In this document: in pieces, positions 32,467-39,909 of the stretch | Layout of the letters: the number at the start of each line of letters is the position of its first letter | How positions within the stretch are numbered: position 1 is the stretch's first letter | IMG/VR virus record: IMGVR_UViG_3300032954_000024 | Coordinates: 1 to 48,882 of that record | Source of the DNA: a virus | Length of the DNA stretch: 48,882 bases | Direction: 5' to 3' (one strand) | Made by a program: the position numbers and the translations under genes | Notes under the pieces: generated by a model | The model's database searches: none | What the model saw: only the letters and a program-made list of their open reading frames with translations | What the model was told of the DNA's origin: nothing

Positions 32467-33303
32467 ATGTCAGACGCCAGACTTTCCCGTTCTTTCGCCA
32501 AGGGTTCCCCATGGCTTTCTTCACGCTATCCCCTCGAAGATGATCAAATCCGCAGGGTGGCGCCATCTATCTTTGCTGCCGAAGCGCATGGTTCACGCTC
32601 TGACCGCTATACCTACATTCCCACCATTGAGGTCCTGAATGGCTTGCGCGGCGAAGGCTTCCAGCCTTTCATGGTGGCGCAAACCCGCGTGCGGGTTGAT
32701 GATCGGCGGGATTTCACAAAGCATATGATTCGGCTGCGCAAGCCAGACCAGATCCACATATGCGAGGCAAACGAAGTCATTTTGCTGAACTCTCATGATG
32801 GCACATCGTCCTATCAGATGCTCGGCGGCGTGCTGCGCTTCGTGTGCATGAACGGCATGGTTTGTGGGAAGGATATCCAAGACGTTCGCGTGCCACATAA
32901 GGGAAATGTGGTGCACGAAGTGATCGAGGGCGCCTATTCCGTGGTGGAACAATTCGACAAGATCGAAGCGCAAAAGGACGGTATGAGGTCGCTGGCCCTG
33001 CCATATGAGGGGCAACGCGCGTTTGCAACGGCGGCCTTGGCTCTTCGATATGATCCGGAAGACGGGCCAGCACCTATTGAATCAGAGCGGCTTTTGACAG
33101 TGCGGCGAAGCGAGGATCGTGCGTCTGACCTATGGACTACGTTTAACCGCGTGCAAGAGAACATGACGCAAGGCGGCCTATCCGGACATTCGGCATCTGG
33201 TCGCAGAATGCACACTCGCCCCATGCATGGCATTGGCGAGAACGTCAAGATCAATCGCGCCTTGTGGGTTCTAGCCGAGGAAATGCGGAAGATCGCGGCT
33301 TAG
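32467..33303 (+). CDS. DUF932-family protein, 278 aa
   Basis: The segments 'TRVRVDDRRDFTKHMIRLRK', 'LLNSHDGTSSYQMLGGVLRFVCMNGMVCG' and 'RALWVLAEEMRKIAA' match the DUF932 pattern found in many phages and plasmids. The family's biochemical role is unknown to me; it is often encoded near replication or recombination genes. A GGGAGA site precedes ATG 32467, and a pair of hairpins lies just before it. Confidence 0.8.
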   Translation: MSDARLSRSFAKGSPWLSSRYPLEDDQIRRVAPSIFAAEAHGSRSDRYTYIPTIEVLNGLRGEGFQPFMVAQTRVRVDDRRDFTKHMIRLRKPDQIHICEANEVILLNSHDGTSSYQMLGGVLRFVCMNGMVCGKDIQDVRVPHKGNVVHEVIEGAYSVVEQFDKIEAQKDGMRSLALPYEGQRAFATAALALRYDPEDGPAPIESERLLTVRRSEDRASDLWTTFNRVQENMTQGGLSGHSASGRRMHTRPMHGIGENVKINRALWVLAEEMRKIAA

Positions 33304-33317
33304 GCATAGCCTTCGGT

Positions 33318-33360
33318 GGGAGTCGGTCATATCCGACTCCCTTCGTGGGCGATGTCGCCC
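33318..33360 (+). promoter_or_regulatory. Second pair of hairpins before a rightward gene
   Basis: GGGAGTCGG-N6-CCGACTCCC (33318-33341) and GGGCGA-TG-TCGCCC (33347-33360) lie between the DUF932-type gene and the next gene, again directly before a GGGAGA ribosome binding site. The arrangement copies that at 32406-32450. Confidence 0.5.
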
Positions 33361-33376
33361 AATAGGGAGAATGACA

Positions 33377-34042
33377 ATGTCGGGAACTATTCTTGGATGG
33401 CACTTCGTGGGCGAAAGTCTACGGGATGGCAGACCAATCCCGGATGATGGAGTTACGCTCCAGCACGGAGGCGAACTGGCCTTATGTAAAAGCGGACTCC
33501 ACGCTTCCATTAGAATAATTGATGCCCTCTGTTACGCTCCTGGCGCCACAATATGCTGGGTTAGATGTGGGGGCATTATCGTCGAAAGTGACGACAAAAT
33601 AGTCGCCTCGAAACGCACTATCCTTTGGCGCGTAGATGGCGATCCCCTGCTTCGAGAGTTTGCTCGCACATGTGCAATGGACGTAATTCATCTCTGGGAA
33701 GCTCCGCCAATAGTGCGACAATATCTGGAAACGGGAGATACTAGCTTGCGGGCCGCAGCATGGGACGCAGCACAAGCAGCACGGGCCGCAGCATGGGCCG
33801 CAGCATGGGACGCAGCACGGGCCGCAGCATGGGACGCAGCATGGGCCGCAGCACAGGCCGCAGCATGGGACGCAGCATGGGCCGCAGCACGGGCCGCAGC
33901 ATGGGCAGCACGGGCCGCAGCATGGGACGCAGCATGGAACGCAGCACAAGCAGCACGGGCCGCACAGGCCGTACAGGCCGCAGCACGGGCTGCACAAAAT
34001 ACGCGGCTTGAGGCTATGGTTATCGCCGCACACGAAAAATAA
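33377..34042 (+). CDS. DUF7666-like protein with Ala/Trp repeat tail, 221 aa
   Basis: ATG 33377 ('MSGTILGWHFVGESL') lies 6 nt after GGGAGA; ATG 33371 is an alternative. The N-terminal about 120 residues resemble the DUF7666 type ('LALCKSGLHASIRIIDALCYAPG', 'DDKIVASKRTILWRVDGD'). The C-terminal about 90 residues are repeats of AAAWDAA/AARAAAW that should form a long amphipathic helix. Such combinations occur in other phages. Function unknown. Confidence 0.7.
   Translation: MSGTILGWHFVGESLRDGRPIPDDGVTLQHGGELALCKSGLHASIRIIDALCYAPGATICWVRCGGIIVESDDKIVASKRTILWRVDGDPLLREFARTCAMDVIHLWEAPPIVRQYLETGDTSLRAAAWDAAQAARAAAWAAAWDAARAAAWDAAWAAAQAAAWDAAWAAARAAAWAARAAAWDAAWNAAQAARAAQAVQAAARAAQNTRLEAMVIAAHEK
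33750..33990 (+). repeat. 12-15 bp coding repeats (Ala-rich helix)
   Basis: Tandem variants of GCCGCAGCATGGG(A/C)CGCAGCA, mixed with CAAGCAGCACGG. All units are multiples of three, so every frame on both strands stays open and the frame is never broken by unit loss or gain. Confidence 0.8.
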
Positions 34043-34047
34043 GGACC

Positions 34048-34257
34048 ATGCCGATGGCCGATAAAATCGATACCGACGCACTAGAGGCGATGGTTGACCA
34101 GATAGGGCTGGACGGAGTCCTTTACGCCCTAGCCAACATCGCAGGATTCAAGGCCTATCATATGTTGGAAAAATGCCAGCAGGACGAAGAACTCGCGCGC
34201 TCCTGGCAGAGAGACGCCGCTACGGTAGAAAAATGCGGCGATGACGTGGAAAACTAG
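34048..34257 (+). CDS. Small acidic hypothetical protein, 69 aa
   Basis: ATG 34048 follows AAGGACC; ATG 34054 is an alternative. A helical, acidic protein ('ALEAMVDQIGLDGVLYALANIA', 'EKCQQDEELARSWQRDA'). It belongs to the rightward early series of small genes. No family recognised. Confidence 0.6.
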   Translation: MPMADKIDTDALEAMVDQIGLDGVLYALANIAGFKAYHMLEKCQQDEELARSWQRDAATVEKCGDDVEN

Positions 34258-34269
34258 GGAGAAAAATCA

Positions 34270-34473
34270 GTGCGACACCATTTCGGACGTTCTGACTGCT
34301 TTGACCGCGATTTAGTATTGTCATGGTTCATGTACCATATGAGATGGGAGCAACGCAGAGAGCTTATGAGAGAACTTCCAGGCCCTTACAATCGTCTTTA
34401 TGGCGATGACGACACTTGCGCGGTTTTTCGGGCTATTGACCTGGATAAAGACACTTTGGGGAAAGCTCTGTGA
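34270..34473 (+). CDS. Small hypothetical protein, 67 aa
   Basis: The start is GTG 34270 after GGGAGA. The protein is charged with an aromatic N-terminal half ('VLSWFMYHMRWEQRRELMRELPGPYNRL'). It overlaps the next gene by 4 bp (GTGA). Function unknown. Confidence 0.6.
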   Translation: MRHHFGRSDCFDRDLVLSWFMYHMRWEQRRELMRELPGPYNRLYGDDDTCAVFRAIDLDKDTLGKAL

Positions 34474-34751
34474 GATTGGCAGACCTGACTCCAGGTCCCA
34501 TTAACCTGGACGATTATGGAGAAGGGATAGCTCAGCTATCCCTGCTCCTATTAAATTATCCCCAACAGGCGGGAGTTATCCTGTTCAAGCGCAGAGGCGC
34601 CACGGCGGCTGCTTTCAATCTTGGCCGATATGCCGACCTGAAAGCCCAAGCCATGGCCTATAGAAAGAGAGGAAAAATCTCGATTGCCCTGGCGTTAGAA
34701 CGTGACGCCTTCGCCATTTACGATCGGCTGCCGGATTTCGCGCGCTGGTGA
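34470..34751 (+). CDS. Hypothetical protein, 93 aa
   Basis: GTG 34470 overlaps the previous stop. The protein is helical with Ala/Leu-rich segments ('FNLGRYADLKAQAMAYRKRGKISIALALERDAFAIYD'), reminiscent of a single TPR-like helix pair. It is the last gene of the rightward early transcript and is followed by terminators. Confidence 0.6.
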   Translation: MRLADLTPGPINLDDYGEGIAQLSLLLLNYPQQAGVILFKRRGATAAAFNLGRYADLKAQAMAYRKRGKISIALALERDAFAIYDRLPDFARW

Positions 34752-34771
34752 ATATCGATTTCTCCATTTAC

Positions 34772-34869
34772 AAAAAACGCCCGGCCCCGGTTTTTTATTT
34801 GCTTATAGAACTCGACATCTGTCGTCAGCCATTGGTCATTTTCCAAAAAATCCCTGGCCCCGGTTTTTT
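34772..34869. terminator. Two bidirectional A6/T6 terminators in a convergent gap
   Basis: At 34772-34796 and again at 34845-34869, six A and six T flank a GC-rich core. They share the identical 17-mer GGCCCCGGTTTTTTATT. They lie between the rightward gene ending at 34751 and the leftward gene ending at 34981, so they can stop both transcripts. Confidence 0.65.
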
Positions 34870-34893
34870 ATTGGCCCCGTCTCCCAAAAGAAA

Positions 34894-34921
34894 GGCCCGA
34901 GATGCTGCTCCATCTCGGGCC
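34894..34921. terminator. 11-bp perfect hairpin
   Basis: GGCCCGAGATG and CATCTCGGGCC flank a 6-nt loop. No long T-run follows on the plus strand (GAGTTT). It is the third element of the convergent gap and may back up the neighbouring terminators. Confidence 0.5.
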
Positions 34922-34948
34922 GAGTTTGCAAAAGGGAGAACTGCGCTA

Positions 34949-35112
34949 TGGCCGAGGATATTCCTCCGCCATTGCCCAATCTAGGTGCAGGCCCCGTCTT
35001 TTGCAATAACCGGTGCAAAGCCACCGTCTCTATAGCCGGCAATATAGCGAACAGCATGGCGGACCTGGAGCCATTCTGCGGCATAAGTGCTGACCAAACT
35101 CATGATCGCTGA
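34949..35112 (+). CDS. Possible short ORF, 54 aa
   Basis: ATG 34949 has GGGAGA about 8 nt upstream, the site used by other rightward genes here, and begins 'MAEDIPPPLPNLGAG'. However, most of it lies antisense to the well-supported leftward gene 34981-35508, and the residues after position 25 are not convincing. It could be the remnant of a rightward gene. Low confidence. Confidence 0.25.
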
Positions 35113-35508
35113 GACCGAGGGAAAGCGAGCGAAACTCAGCATCGCTTGGCGTTGCGTTTCCCTTGTCCACACCAACCCCGGAATCTCGGCCGCTACGATC
35201 CGCAAAGCATCAAAGCGACGGCGGAACTCGATCTCGCTTGGGATTGGCTCAACGGCATCTGCCAGCGGCCAAAGCCACGTCATCAGAACGTCGTCAGAGC
35301 CGGGAGCGAAATAGACGGTGGTCGTATCTAACCATCGATTAGCTGCCGATCTTAGAGATTCAGGGAAATCTGTCGGCAGCCCAACGTCAGGATGGGGATT
35401 GATGATCTGCTCAACAACCGTCTCCAGCAGACCCAACGGCACAATTACTCGGGGAACATTAAGCGGCAGTTCTTGCCCCGCTTCCCTTGTCGCGATCGGC
35501 CCCGTCAT
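34981..35508 (-). CDS. Hypothetical protein, 175 aa
   Basis: A mixed alpha/beta protein ('DVLMTWLWPLADAVEPIPSEIEFRRRFDALRIVA', 'RQAMLSFARFPSVSAIMSLVSTYA'). It is the last gene of the leftward replication operon and overlaps the upstream gene by 4 bp. No family recognised; a replication accessory role is suggested only by position. Confidence 0.65.
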   Translation of the reverse strand: MTGPIATREAGQELPLNVPRVIVPLGLLETVVEQIINPHPDVGLPTDFPESLRSAANRWLDTTTVYFAPGSDDVLMTWLWPLADAVEPIPSEIEFRRRFDALRIVAAEIPGLVWTRETQRQAMLSFARFPSVSAIMSLVSTYAAEWLQVRHAVRYIAGYRDGGFAPVIAKDGACT

Positions 35509-35912
35509 TCTGGTTGCCCCTGCGAGCAGTCGCCAAAGCTAATCACTTCATGAATCCGCGCTCTTACATCAGCAGGGGTGATCTGATCGTATTGGCATTT
35601 GTATGTGCCTTCGTCGAAAAGAAAATACACCTGATTTCGCGACAATCCGAAGAATTGGCGGAGAGCCTCGAAGCCACAAAACTCACGTCCCTTTTCTGTC
35701 TCATAATTTGGCCAAAAGTTCTTAATGCTCAACCCCTGAGACTGAAAAACGGGATCGCGAGCCGCCCATCCAGCAGCACATGCAGCGCTATCACATTCCC
35801 CTGTCTTCCCCCATGTTCTCATGTCGAAGCGAAGACCTCCTAGCTCAACGCGAGCCAAAACATGGTCGGAAAGGTGCTTCAGCCTTGAGATATTCAACTT
35901 TAAGTCTGTCAT
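35505..35912 (-). CDS. Hypothetical protein with CxxxxCxxGW motif, 135 aa
   Basis: Contains 'ECDSAACAAGWAARDP', a motif I have seen in phage proteins of unknown function with a 'cysteine-Gly-Trp' patch, followed by 'FFGLSRNQVYFLFDEGTYK'. It is coupled at both ends by 4-bp overlaps to replication operon genes. Function unknown. Confidence 0.65.
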   Translation of the reverse strand: MTDLKLNISRLKHLSDHVLARVELGGLRFDMRTWGKTGECDSAACAAGWAARDPVFQSQGLSIKNFWPNYETEKGREFCGFEALRQFFGLSRNQVYFLFDEGTYKCQYDQITPADVRARIHEVISFGDCSQGQPE

Positions 35913-36262
35913 GATTCAGTTTTCCCTTCGATTGTGAGGCCGCCAGAAGCCGCAGGACGGCGCTGGACGCGCGAGCCGCCGTCGTATGCATCCCGCCACG
36001 CGCCGCGCCCTGTGCTTGGCTCTGTGGACGGCGGCGCGGTATCTTCTTCGATCTCCCACCGTCGTTGGTTAAGCCACGTCGCAGGGTGGGGCTGATATTG
36101 GGGATCAGGCTTGAAAGGATATCGGAGCAATCCCTGCACAATATCGGCCTGCGAAGTATCCTGCCGGGCGCGAATGTAAGCCTTGAACGCAGCCATTTTG
36201 CTGACGCCCAACTTTTTCGGATACGACTTCCAGAATTCCAGGAATTCCGGGGTGTATTTCAT
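35909..36262 (-). CDS. Replisome organiser / helicase-loader-like protein, 117 aa
   Basis: ATG 36262 ('MKYTPEFLEFWKSYPKKLG') follows GAAGGC. The pattern FWKSYPKK..SKMAAFKAYIRAR...ILQGLLRY..PDPQYQPHPATWLNQRRWEIEED is typical of DnaT-like or replisome-organiser proteins that bring the helicase to phage DNA. It is in the same operon as the DnaB-like helicase. The C-terminal half is a disordered linker. Confidence 0.7.
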   Translation of the reverse strand: MKYTPEFLEFWKSYPKKLGVSKMAAFKAYIRARQDTSQADIVQGLLRYPFKPDPQYQPHPATWLNQRRWEIEEDTAPPSTEPSTGRGAWRDAYDGGSRVQRRPAASGGLTIEGKTES

Positions 36263-36276
36263 CTTGCCTTCAATAA

Positions 36277-36585
36277 TCACGGATTGGCGACTCCCCGCAG
36301 AGTCAGCATTACATTGAGCCCATCCGCTTGCTCCCGCAGAAGCGTGCATGTCGCGTTTGTAATTTCATTCACGACACTGGCCAACTCTTCGACGGGAGCC
36401 GAGAGAGTGTCATTCTTCATGAGTGCAACGCGCATGACGCACATAATAGCAGTGGCGCCCACACAGGCGACATCTCGAAGGTCTACATTACCAGCTTCGT
36501 CCCTAAGACGCTTGACGATCTCCGGCGCAAGACCGCTGGCCACTGTCATGCAAAATTCTGCTCTCTCTTCTGGGGTGTTCGCCAT
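36277..36585 (-). CDS. Hypothetical protein, 102 aa
   Basis: A helical protein with several Cys/Met-rich hydrophobic segments ('ATAIMCVMRVALMKND', 'VNEITNATCTLLREQADG'). It is the first gene after the 420-bp structured non-coding stretch and the first upstream of the replisome organiser. No family recognised. Confidence 0.6.
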   Translation of the reverse strand: MANTPEERAEFCMTVASGLAPEIVKRLRDEAGNVDLRDVACVGATAIMCVMRVALMKNDTLSAPVEELASVVNEITNATCTLLREQADGLNVMLTLRGVANP

Positions 36586-36723
36586 CTTTCGGTTCCTTCA
36601 TTGATGAAATAAGCCAATCCTATATGAGTCACTATCTTATGTTGACAAGGGGTATCCAGAGATATGTTTTAAGCTCCTGAGCTGATGAAACTCACTCCTC
36701 TCTTTCGATTGTTCGGTTTTGGA

Positions 36724-36995
36724 CTTGGCAACAGTGGGCCTAATCCTTGTGCGAGTTTCGCAACAAGGTTGCCCACCTTGCCAAGGGTTTTTGAACGTGA
36801 GGTCTCCCCCGACCGCCCCGGCCCCATATTGGCAGTCTCACCGCATTAGTCCGGTGAAACGTAGACGCATCCTTCCAGGGGACTATCCCCGTCCAGGCCA
36901 CGGTTGCGCCACCCTTTCGGGCAGTGTCGTGGTGCGGCTTTCCTGGAACCCGCCTGACCGCTTCCACTCGCCCCCGGCCGTAGGTAACCCGTGAG
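36724..36995 (-). ncRNA. Candidate structured RNA downstream of the helicase gene
   Basis: About 420 nt (36586-37006) carry no convincing ORF inside a tightly packed leftward operon. On the minus strand several stems are visible. A CUGCCC-GAAA-GGGUGG hairpin with a GNRA tetraloop is nested in CCACG/CGUGG and CCAGG/CCUGG (about 36895-36950). GGGGA-UAG-UCCCC lies near 36880, and CACCG/CGGUG near 36845. A long 62-nt hairpin (36724-36785) has outer stem CTTGGCAA/TTGCCAAG. The GAAA loop forms only on the minus strand, which is the transcribed strand of the flanking genes. No match to a known RNA class. Confidence 0.5.
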
Positions 36996-37006
36996 GGGCG
37001 ATTTCT

Positions 37007-38407
37007 TCATGATGGCCCGTCGTACGGAACATCTCTGAAATTGAATGACGTGCCGTCGAACAGGAGGGGAACAATTCCCGGCTTTCCAAATCGCCGCTTG
37101 CCCATAATGGCTTCGGCCTTTCCTGTGAGACTCGCGCGTAACGCATACCACTCGGAAGCACGATTACCGTGCTGTTCCGCCGTTTCATTCGTCTTACGGA
37201 CTGGATATTCCCCGATATGCAATTCAGGGCGATACAGCATGCAGATATTGTCGGCGTCCTGCTCGCCAGCGTATTCAATATCTGAAATGCGCGGTCGGGT
37301 ATCGTCGCGGCGTAGTATCTCCCGTGAAATCTGCACCAGCAAAAGCAGTGAGATGTCTAGAGTTTTGGCGGCAATCCTCAAAGTGCGGTGCAAATATGGA
37401 TACCACTGAAGGATGCCCATCCGTTCCCCGTGGGAGTCCCTGCCGATCAGAGACCGGTGGTCCACGATGACGAGGCGGCATTTATCGCGCCGTTTCCAAA
37501 TCCGCATTTGGCCCAAAAGCTCGGAGAGCCCAATGCCTGGGACATCGGCAATATCGATGGGGAGTTGCATAAGATGCTTCTGCGCCCGTATAACGCGCTC
37601 AGCGTCGGCTTGCGACCAGTTGGCTTGATTACGAAAATGATCAGCCGACATTCCGGCTAGAGAACAGACGTTCATCATGCCAAGCTGCTCTTTGGAAATT
37701 TCCGCTGAAATCAGGCCGACCATGTGACCGGCCGCTGCGACGTTGCGTGCTATTTGCAAAGCAAGTGTCGTTTTCCCCGTGCTGGTCCGGGCGGCGAGAA
37801 AATCGGTTTCCTTGCAATGCAGGCCGCCCCATATTGAATCCAGCCCCGCAATACCGGTCAGGATGGCCGGCGATTTGCCGGAAGCGGCCGCTTCTGAAAG
37901 AGATAATGCGGCGGCGGTAGCCTCGCCAATGCTGGAGGTCCCCGACGATCCCGCCGCCGCTATGGCAGTCTCAATTTGTGTGACTGCAAGCGAAGCCGTG
38001 CCGAATCCATCTCCATCGTTAATGTCTGTCCCGTAGGCTCGCTGTTCTAGCTCTTCGGCAATCACCAAAAGACGGCGTCGAAGGGCGCAATCTTGAATTG
38101 CCCTCGCATATTCTGGCACGACCTGGATTGCGACCATTGCCGATAGAAGTGAGACTAGATAGCCGACGCCTCCTACGTCATCGCACAAGCCGGTATTTTC
38201 GACGAACGCCTTCAGCGTCAGCGGCGAAACAGACTGTCCCAGGCGGATGCGCCGGCCGATGGCCTCCCATAACTCCTGGTGAAGAGGGTCGGCAAAGTGT
38301 TCGCTCTGCAGCGTGCCGCAAAGGTCGAACGCCCTATTGTTTGCCAGTACCGCGCCAAGCACGGCTTGTTCGCACGCTGGATTAGCGGGCGGAAGCCGTA
38401 CCAGCAT
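37007..38407 (-). CDS. DnaB-like replicative helicase
   Basis: The N-terminal domain (residues about 5-110) matches DnaB's 'ANPACEQAVLGAVLANNRAF' region. The RecA-like ATPase has Walker A 'ARTSTGKT' (206-213) and Walker B 'RLVIVDHRSL' (about 310-320), with 'LLLVQISREILRRDD' and 'YAGEQDADNICMLYR' after it. At 466 aa it is full length. The usual 'VDYLQL' of Walker B reads 'VDHRSL', a variation. It unwinds DNA at the phage fork and is loaded by a replisome organiser in the same operon. Confidence 0.85.
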   Translation of the reverse strand: MLVRLPPANPACEQAVLGAVLANNRAFDLCGTLQSEHFADPLHQELWEAIGRRIRLGQSVSPLTLKAFVENTGLCDDVGGVGYLVSLLSAMVAIQVVPEYARAIQDCALRRRLLVIAEELEQRAYGTDINDGDGFGTASLAVTQIETAIAAAGSSGTSSIGEATAAALSLSEAAASGKSPAILTGIAGLDSIWGGLHCKETDFLAARTSTGKTTLALQIARNVAAAGHMVGLISAEISKEQLGMMNVCSLAGMSADHFRNQANWSQADAERVIRAQKHLMQLPIDIADVPGIGLSELLGQMRIWKRRDKCRLVIVDHRSLIGRDSHGERMGILQWYPYLHRTLRIAAKTLDISLLLLVQISREILRRDDTRPRISDIEYAGEQDADNICMLYRPELHIGEYPVRKTNETAEQHGNRASEWYALRASLTGKAEAIMGKRRFGKPGIVPLLFDGTSFNFRDVPYDGPS

Positions 38408-38566
38408 CTACGCCAGCAATAGCCAGATAGCGCAAAGGAGACAAATCCAGGCGATCAGCCCAAGAGAGGTCGCGTGGACGATACCTTCGGCGCCGGCAAG
38501 ATCGTCCTCGGCATCTTCATCAAGATCATCCACCGCCTGTCGGCGTTCATCCTGATAGGCTGACAT
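38408..38566 (-). CDS. Small C-terminal membrane-anchored protein, 52 aa
   Basis: I chose ATG 38566 ('MSAYQDERRQAVDDLDEDAEDD'), with GGAGAG 9 nt upstream; GTG 38602 would add 12 residues with no ribosome binding site. An acidic cytoplasmic N-terminus is followed by the hydrophobic C-terminal segment 'LIAWICLLCAIWLLLA', a tail-anchored topology. It heads the replication operon and abuts the helicase start. Function unknown. Confidence 0.6.
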   Translation of the reverse strand: MSAYQDERRQAVDDLDEDAEDDLAGAEGIVHATSLGLIAWICLLCAIWLLLA

Positions 38567-38661
38567 TGGCGGGGTCTCTCCCTTCCATGACAACTCAGCC
38601 ACCCATTACGCGCGTTGGGGGCTGCGGTTCAAGAGGATCGCGTGCGGATTTAATGTGATAG

Positions 38662-38690
38662 TTGGCTTGTAGTCCGCGCCACCCTATATA
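38662..38690 (+). promoter_or_regulatory. Sigma70-type promoter for the RHH gene operon
   Basis: TTGGCT (38662-38667), a 17-bp spacer, TATATA (38685-38690), about 52 bp upstream of ATG 38742. It lies in the divergent gap between the leftward replication operon (start 38566) and the rightward RHH gene. Confidence 0.65.
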
Positions 38691-38741
38691 AGTGATCGCC
38701 AATGCCCATCAGTGGGCTTGTGCCTTATGATGGAAAACTCA

Positions 38742-38942
38742 ATGGCACGGAAGCTGACACACACGATTCAGGTTATTTGCGAGCAAGATTTGTATGACGG
38801 GATTCGCGCGGTCGCTCGCGCCGAAAATCGAACATCGTCCCAGCAAGGCCGGATGATCCTGCGAGAGTGGTTTGCGGCGAGGGAAAAAGCACATGGGAAG
38901 AGTAAGCGCGCGGGAAGGGATTCGTCAGCCGTCGCTCAATAG
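38742..38942 (+). CDS. Ribbon-helix-helix-like regulator, 66 aa
   Basis: I chose ATG 38742 ('MARKLTHTIQVICEQDLYDG'), with GGAAAAC upstream. A beta strand ('THTIQVI') is followed by two helices ('DLYDGIRAVARAENRT', 'SSQQGRMILREWFAARE'), which fits an RHH/Arc-type DNA-binding fold, with a basic tail. Placed just after a promoter in a divergent region, it may autoregulate and control the helicase operon. No direct family match is claimed. Confidence 0.6.
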   Translation: MARKLTHTIQVICEQDLYDGIRAVARAENRTSSQQGRMILREWFAAREKAHGKSKRAGRDSSAVAQ

Positions 38943-39402
38943 CAAGGCGGCTCTTCACCTTATTGCCTTCCGAATCCAGCTTCAACTGGAGGAGAAGCCT
39001 ACGCGAAAACAGGAATACTGTCCTTGTGTCGTCGCGGGCGCTCAGAAGGTTTGGATCACTACTTACAACGATCGGCGCGATAAACTCGGCCTCACAGGCA
39101 ACGAGGCTATGGAATACCTATCTTGGATGAAATCGCGCGCTCGGGGGGGTACGTACGGCGAATTCCTGATGGAAACCAAAGAAGGGCTGATCGTCGATCC
39201 TGAGTCGCCGCATACGCCGATTACCAAAAAGCCCCAATTGGGCAGCGTGCCAGAACTCAAAACGAGGATTCTGAAGTTGGAAAAGGCGCTGATGACCATC
39301 CGTTCGATCGGCTATGCTGCTTCGGCCGGCGAATATAAAAACGCGAAGGACTGTCCATTCAGAGATCAAATGGCCACCATAGCAGGAGAGGCCTTACTAT
39401 GA
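38893..39402 (+). CDS. Hypothetical protein, 169 aa
   Basis: ATG 38893 ('MGRVSAREGIRQPSLNSK') has GAGGGA about 9 nt upstream and overlaps the RHH gene by 50 bp. A mixed sequence with 'CPCVVAGAQKVWITTYNDRRDKLGLTGNEAMEYLSW' and a helical C-terminus ('VPELKTRILKLEKALMTIRSIGY'). It converges on the RusA gene. No family recognised. Confidence 0.6.
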   Translation: MGRVSAREGIRQPSLNSKAALHLIAFRIQLQLEEKPTRKQEYCPCVVAGAQKVWITTYNDRRDKLGLTGNEAMEYLSWMKSRARGGTYGEFLMETKEGLIVDPESPHTPITKKPQLGSVPELKTRILKLEKALMTIRSIGYAASAGEYKNAKDCPFRDQMATIAGEALL

Positions 39403-39909
39403 GGCGGCGGCTTCGCGTTCGCGAGCAATATCGACAATAATCCGAGTATCGCGGCGAACCTCAATAATCACGCGCGGATGCTCCGAGTAGCGTTTCCACA
39501 CTCCATGGGATGATACTTGCGAGTCATCGCGCCATACAACATGCTTCAAGGCATCTACATATTTAGCGATATTATCAAAATCGGGCTTGACCGTTGGAAT
39601 TATCAGGCCAGCAAGCGCATCGGCTCTTTTTTTGTTGGAGAAAGACTTCGGAACCGGAAGCCACGCCATAATTTTCAGTTCGATCGGGCCTTCCAGCGGA
39701 GAGCGCCCACCCATTACGTTTATGGCCGTATAGCGAATAACCGCCATTTCGTTGCGCATCTCGGTCGGCGTGTAAACCGTGATGACGGGCCGGCCGGTCT
39801 TCTGATTAAGGATTGGCTTCCCTGTCTTCCGATTCATTAAGGGCGCAGCATTTGCCCGCTGCGCCCCCTTCGGTTTTCCCGGTACGACAATCCGGATTAC
39901 ATCATCCAT
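39397..39909 (-). CDS. rusA: RusA-type Holliday junction resolvase
   Basis: A 170-aa protein with the RusA signature 'KPDFDNIAKYVDALKHVVWRDDSQV'. Asp110, Asp112 and Asp128/129 are the likely metal ligands, and the preceding 'WLPVPKSFSNKKR' matches the family's basic DNA-binding segment. It resolves branched recombination or replication intermediates before packaging. It lies directly after the RMF-domain gene with shared boundary bases. Confidence 0.85.
   Translation of the reverse strand: MDDVIRIVVPGKPKGAQRANAAPLMNRKTGKPILNQKTGRPVITVYTPTEMRNEMAVIRYTAINVMGGRSPLEGPIELKIMAWLPVPKSFSNKKRADALAGLIIPTVKPDFDNIAKYVDALKHVVWRDDSQVSSHGVWKRYSEHPRVIIEVRRDTRIIVDIAREREAAAS

Noticed and set aside
33482-34081. 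Cys/Pro-rich antisense protein and other open frames over the Ala-rich repeats
   Set aside because: All frames stay open because the repeat unit is a multiple of three without stop codons. The plus frame continues a natural N-terminal domain.
36840-36960. Group I intron, RNase P, tmRNA or c-di-GMP riboswitch
   Set aside because: Short stretches look similar (AUAGUCC, GACUAAUG, CCC-GAAA-GGG), but the order of core elements is wrong for a group I intron and the conserved cores of the other classes are missing.
36719-37151. Protein-coding reading of the structured stretch after the helicase gene
   Set aside because: Frames on both strands give atypical proteins without ribosome binding sites, while the base-paired structure is extensive.
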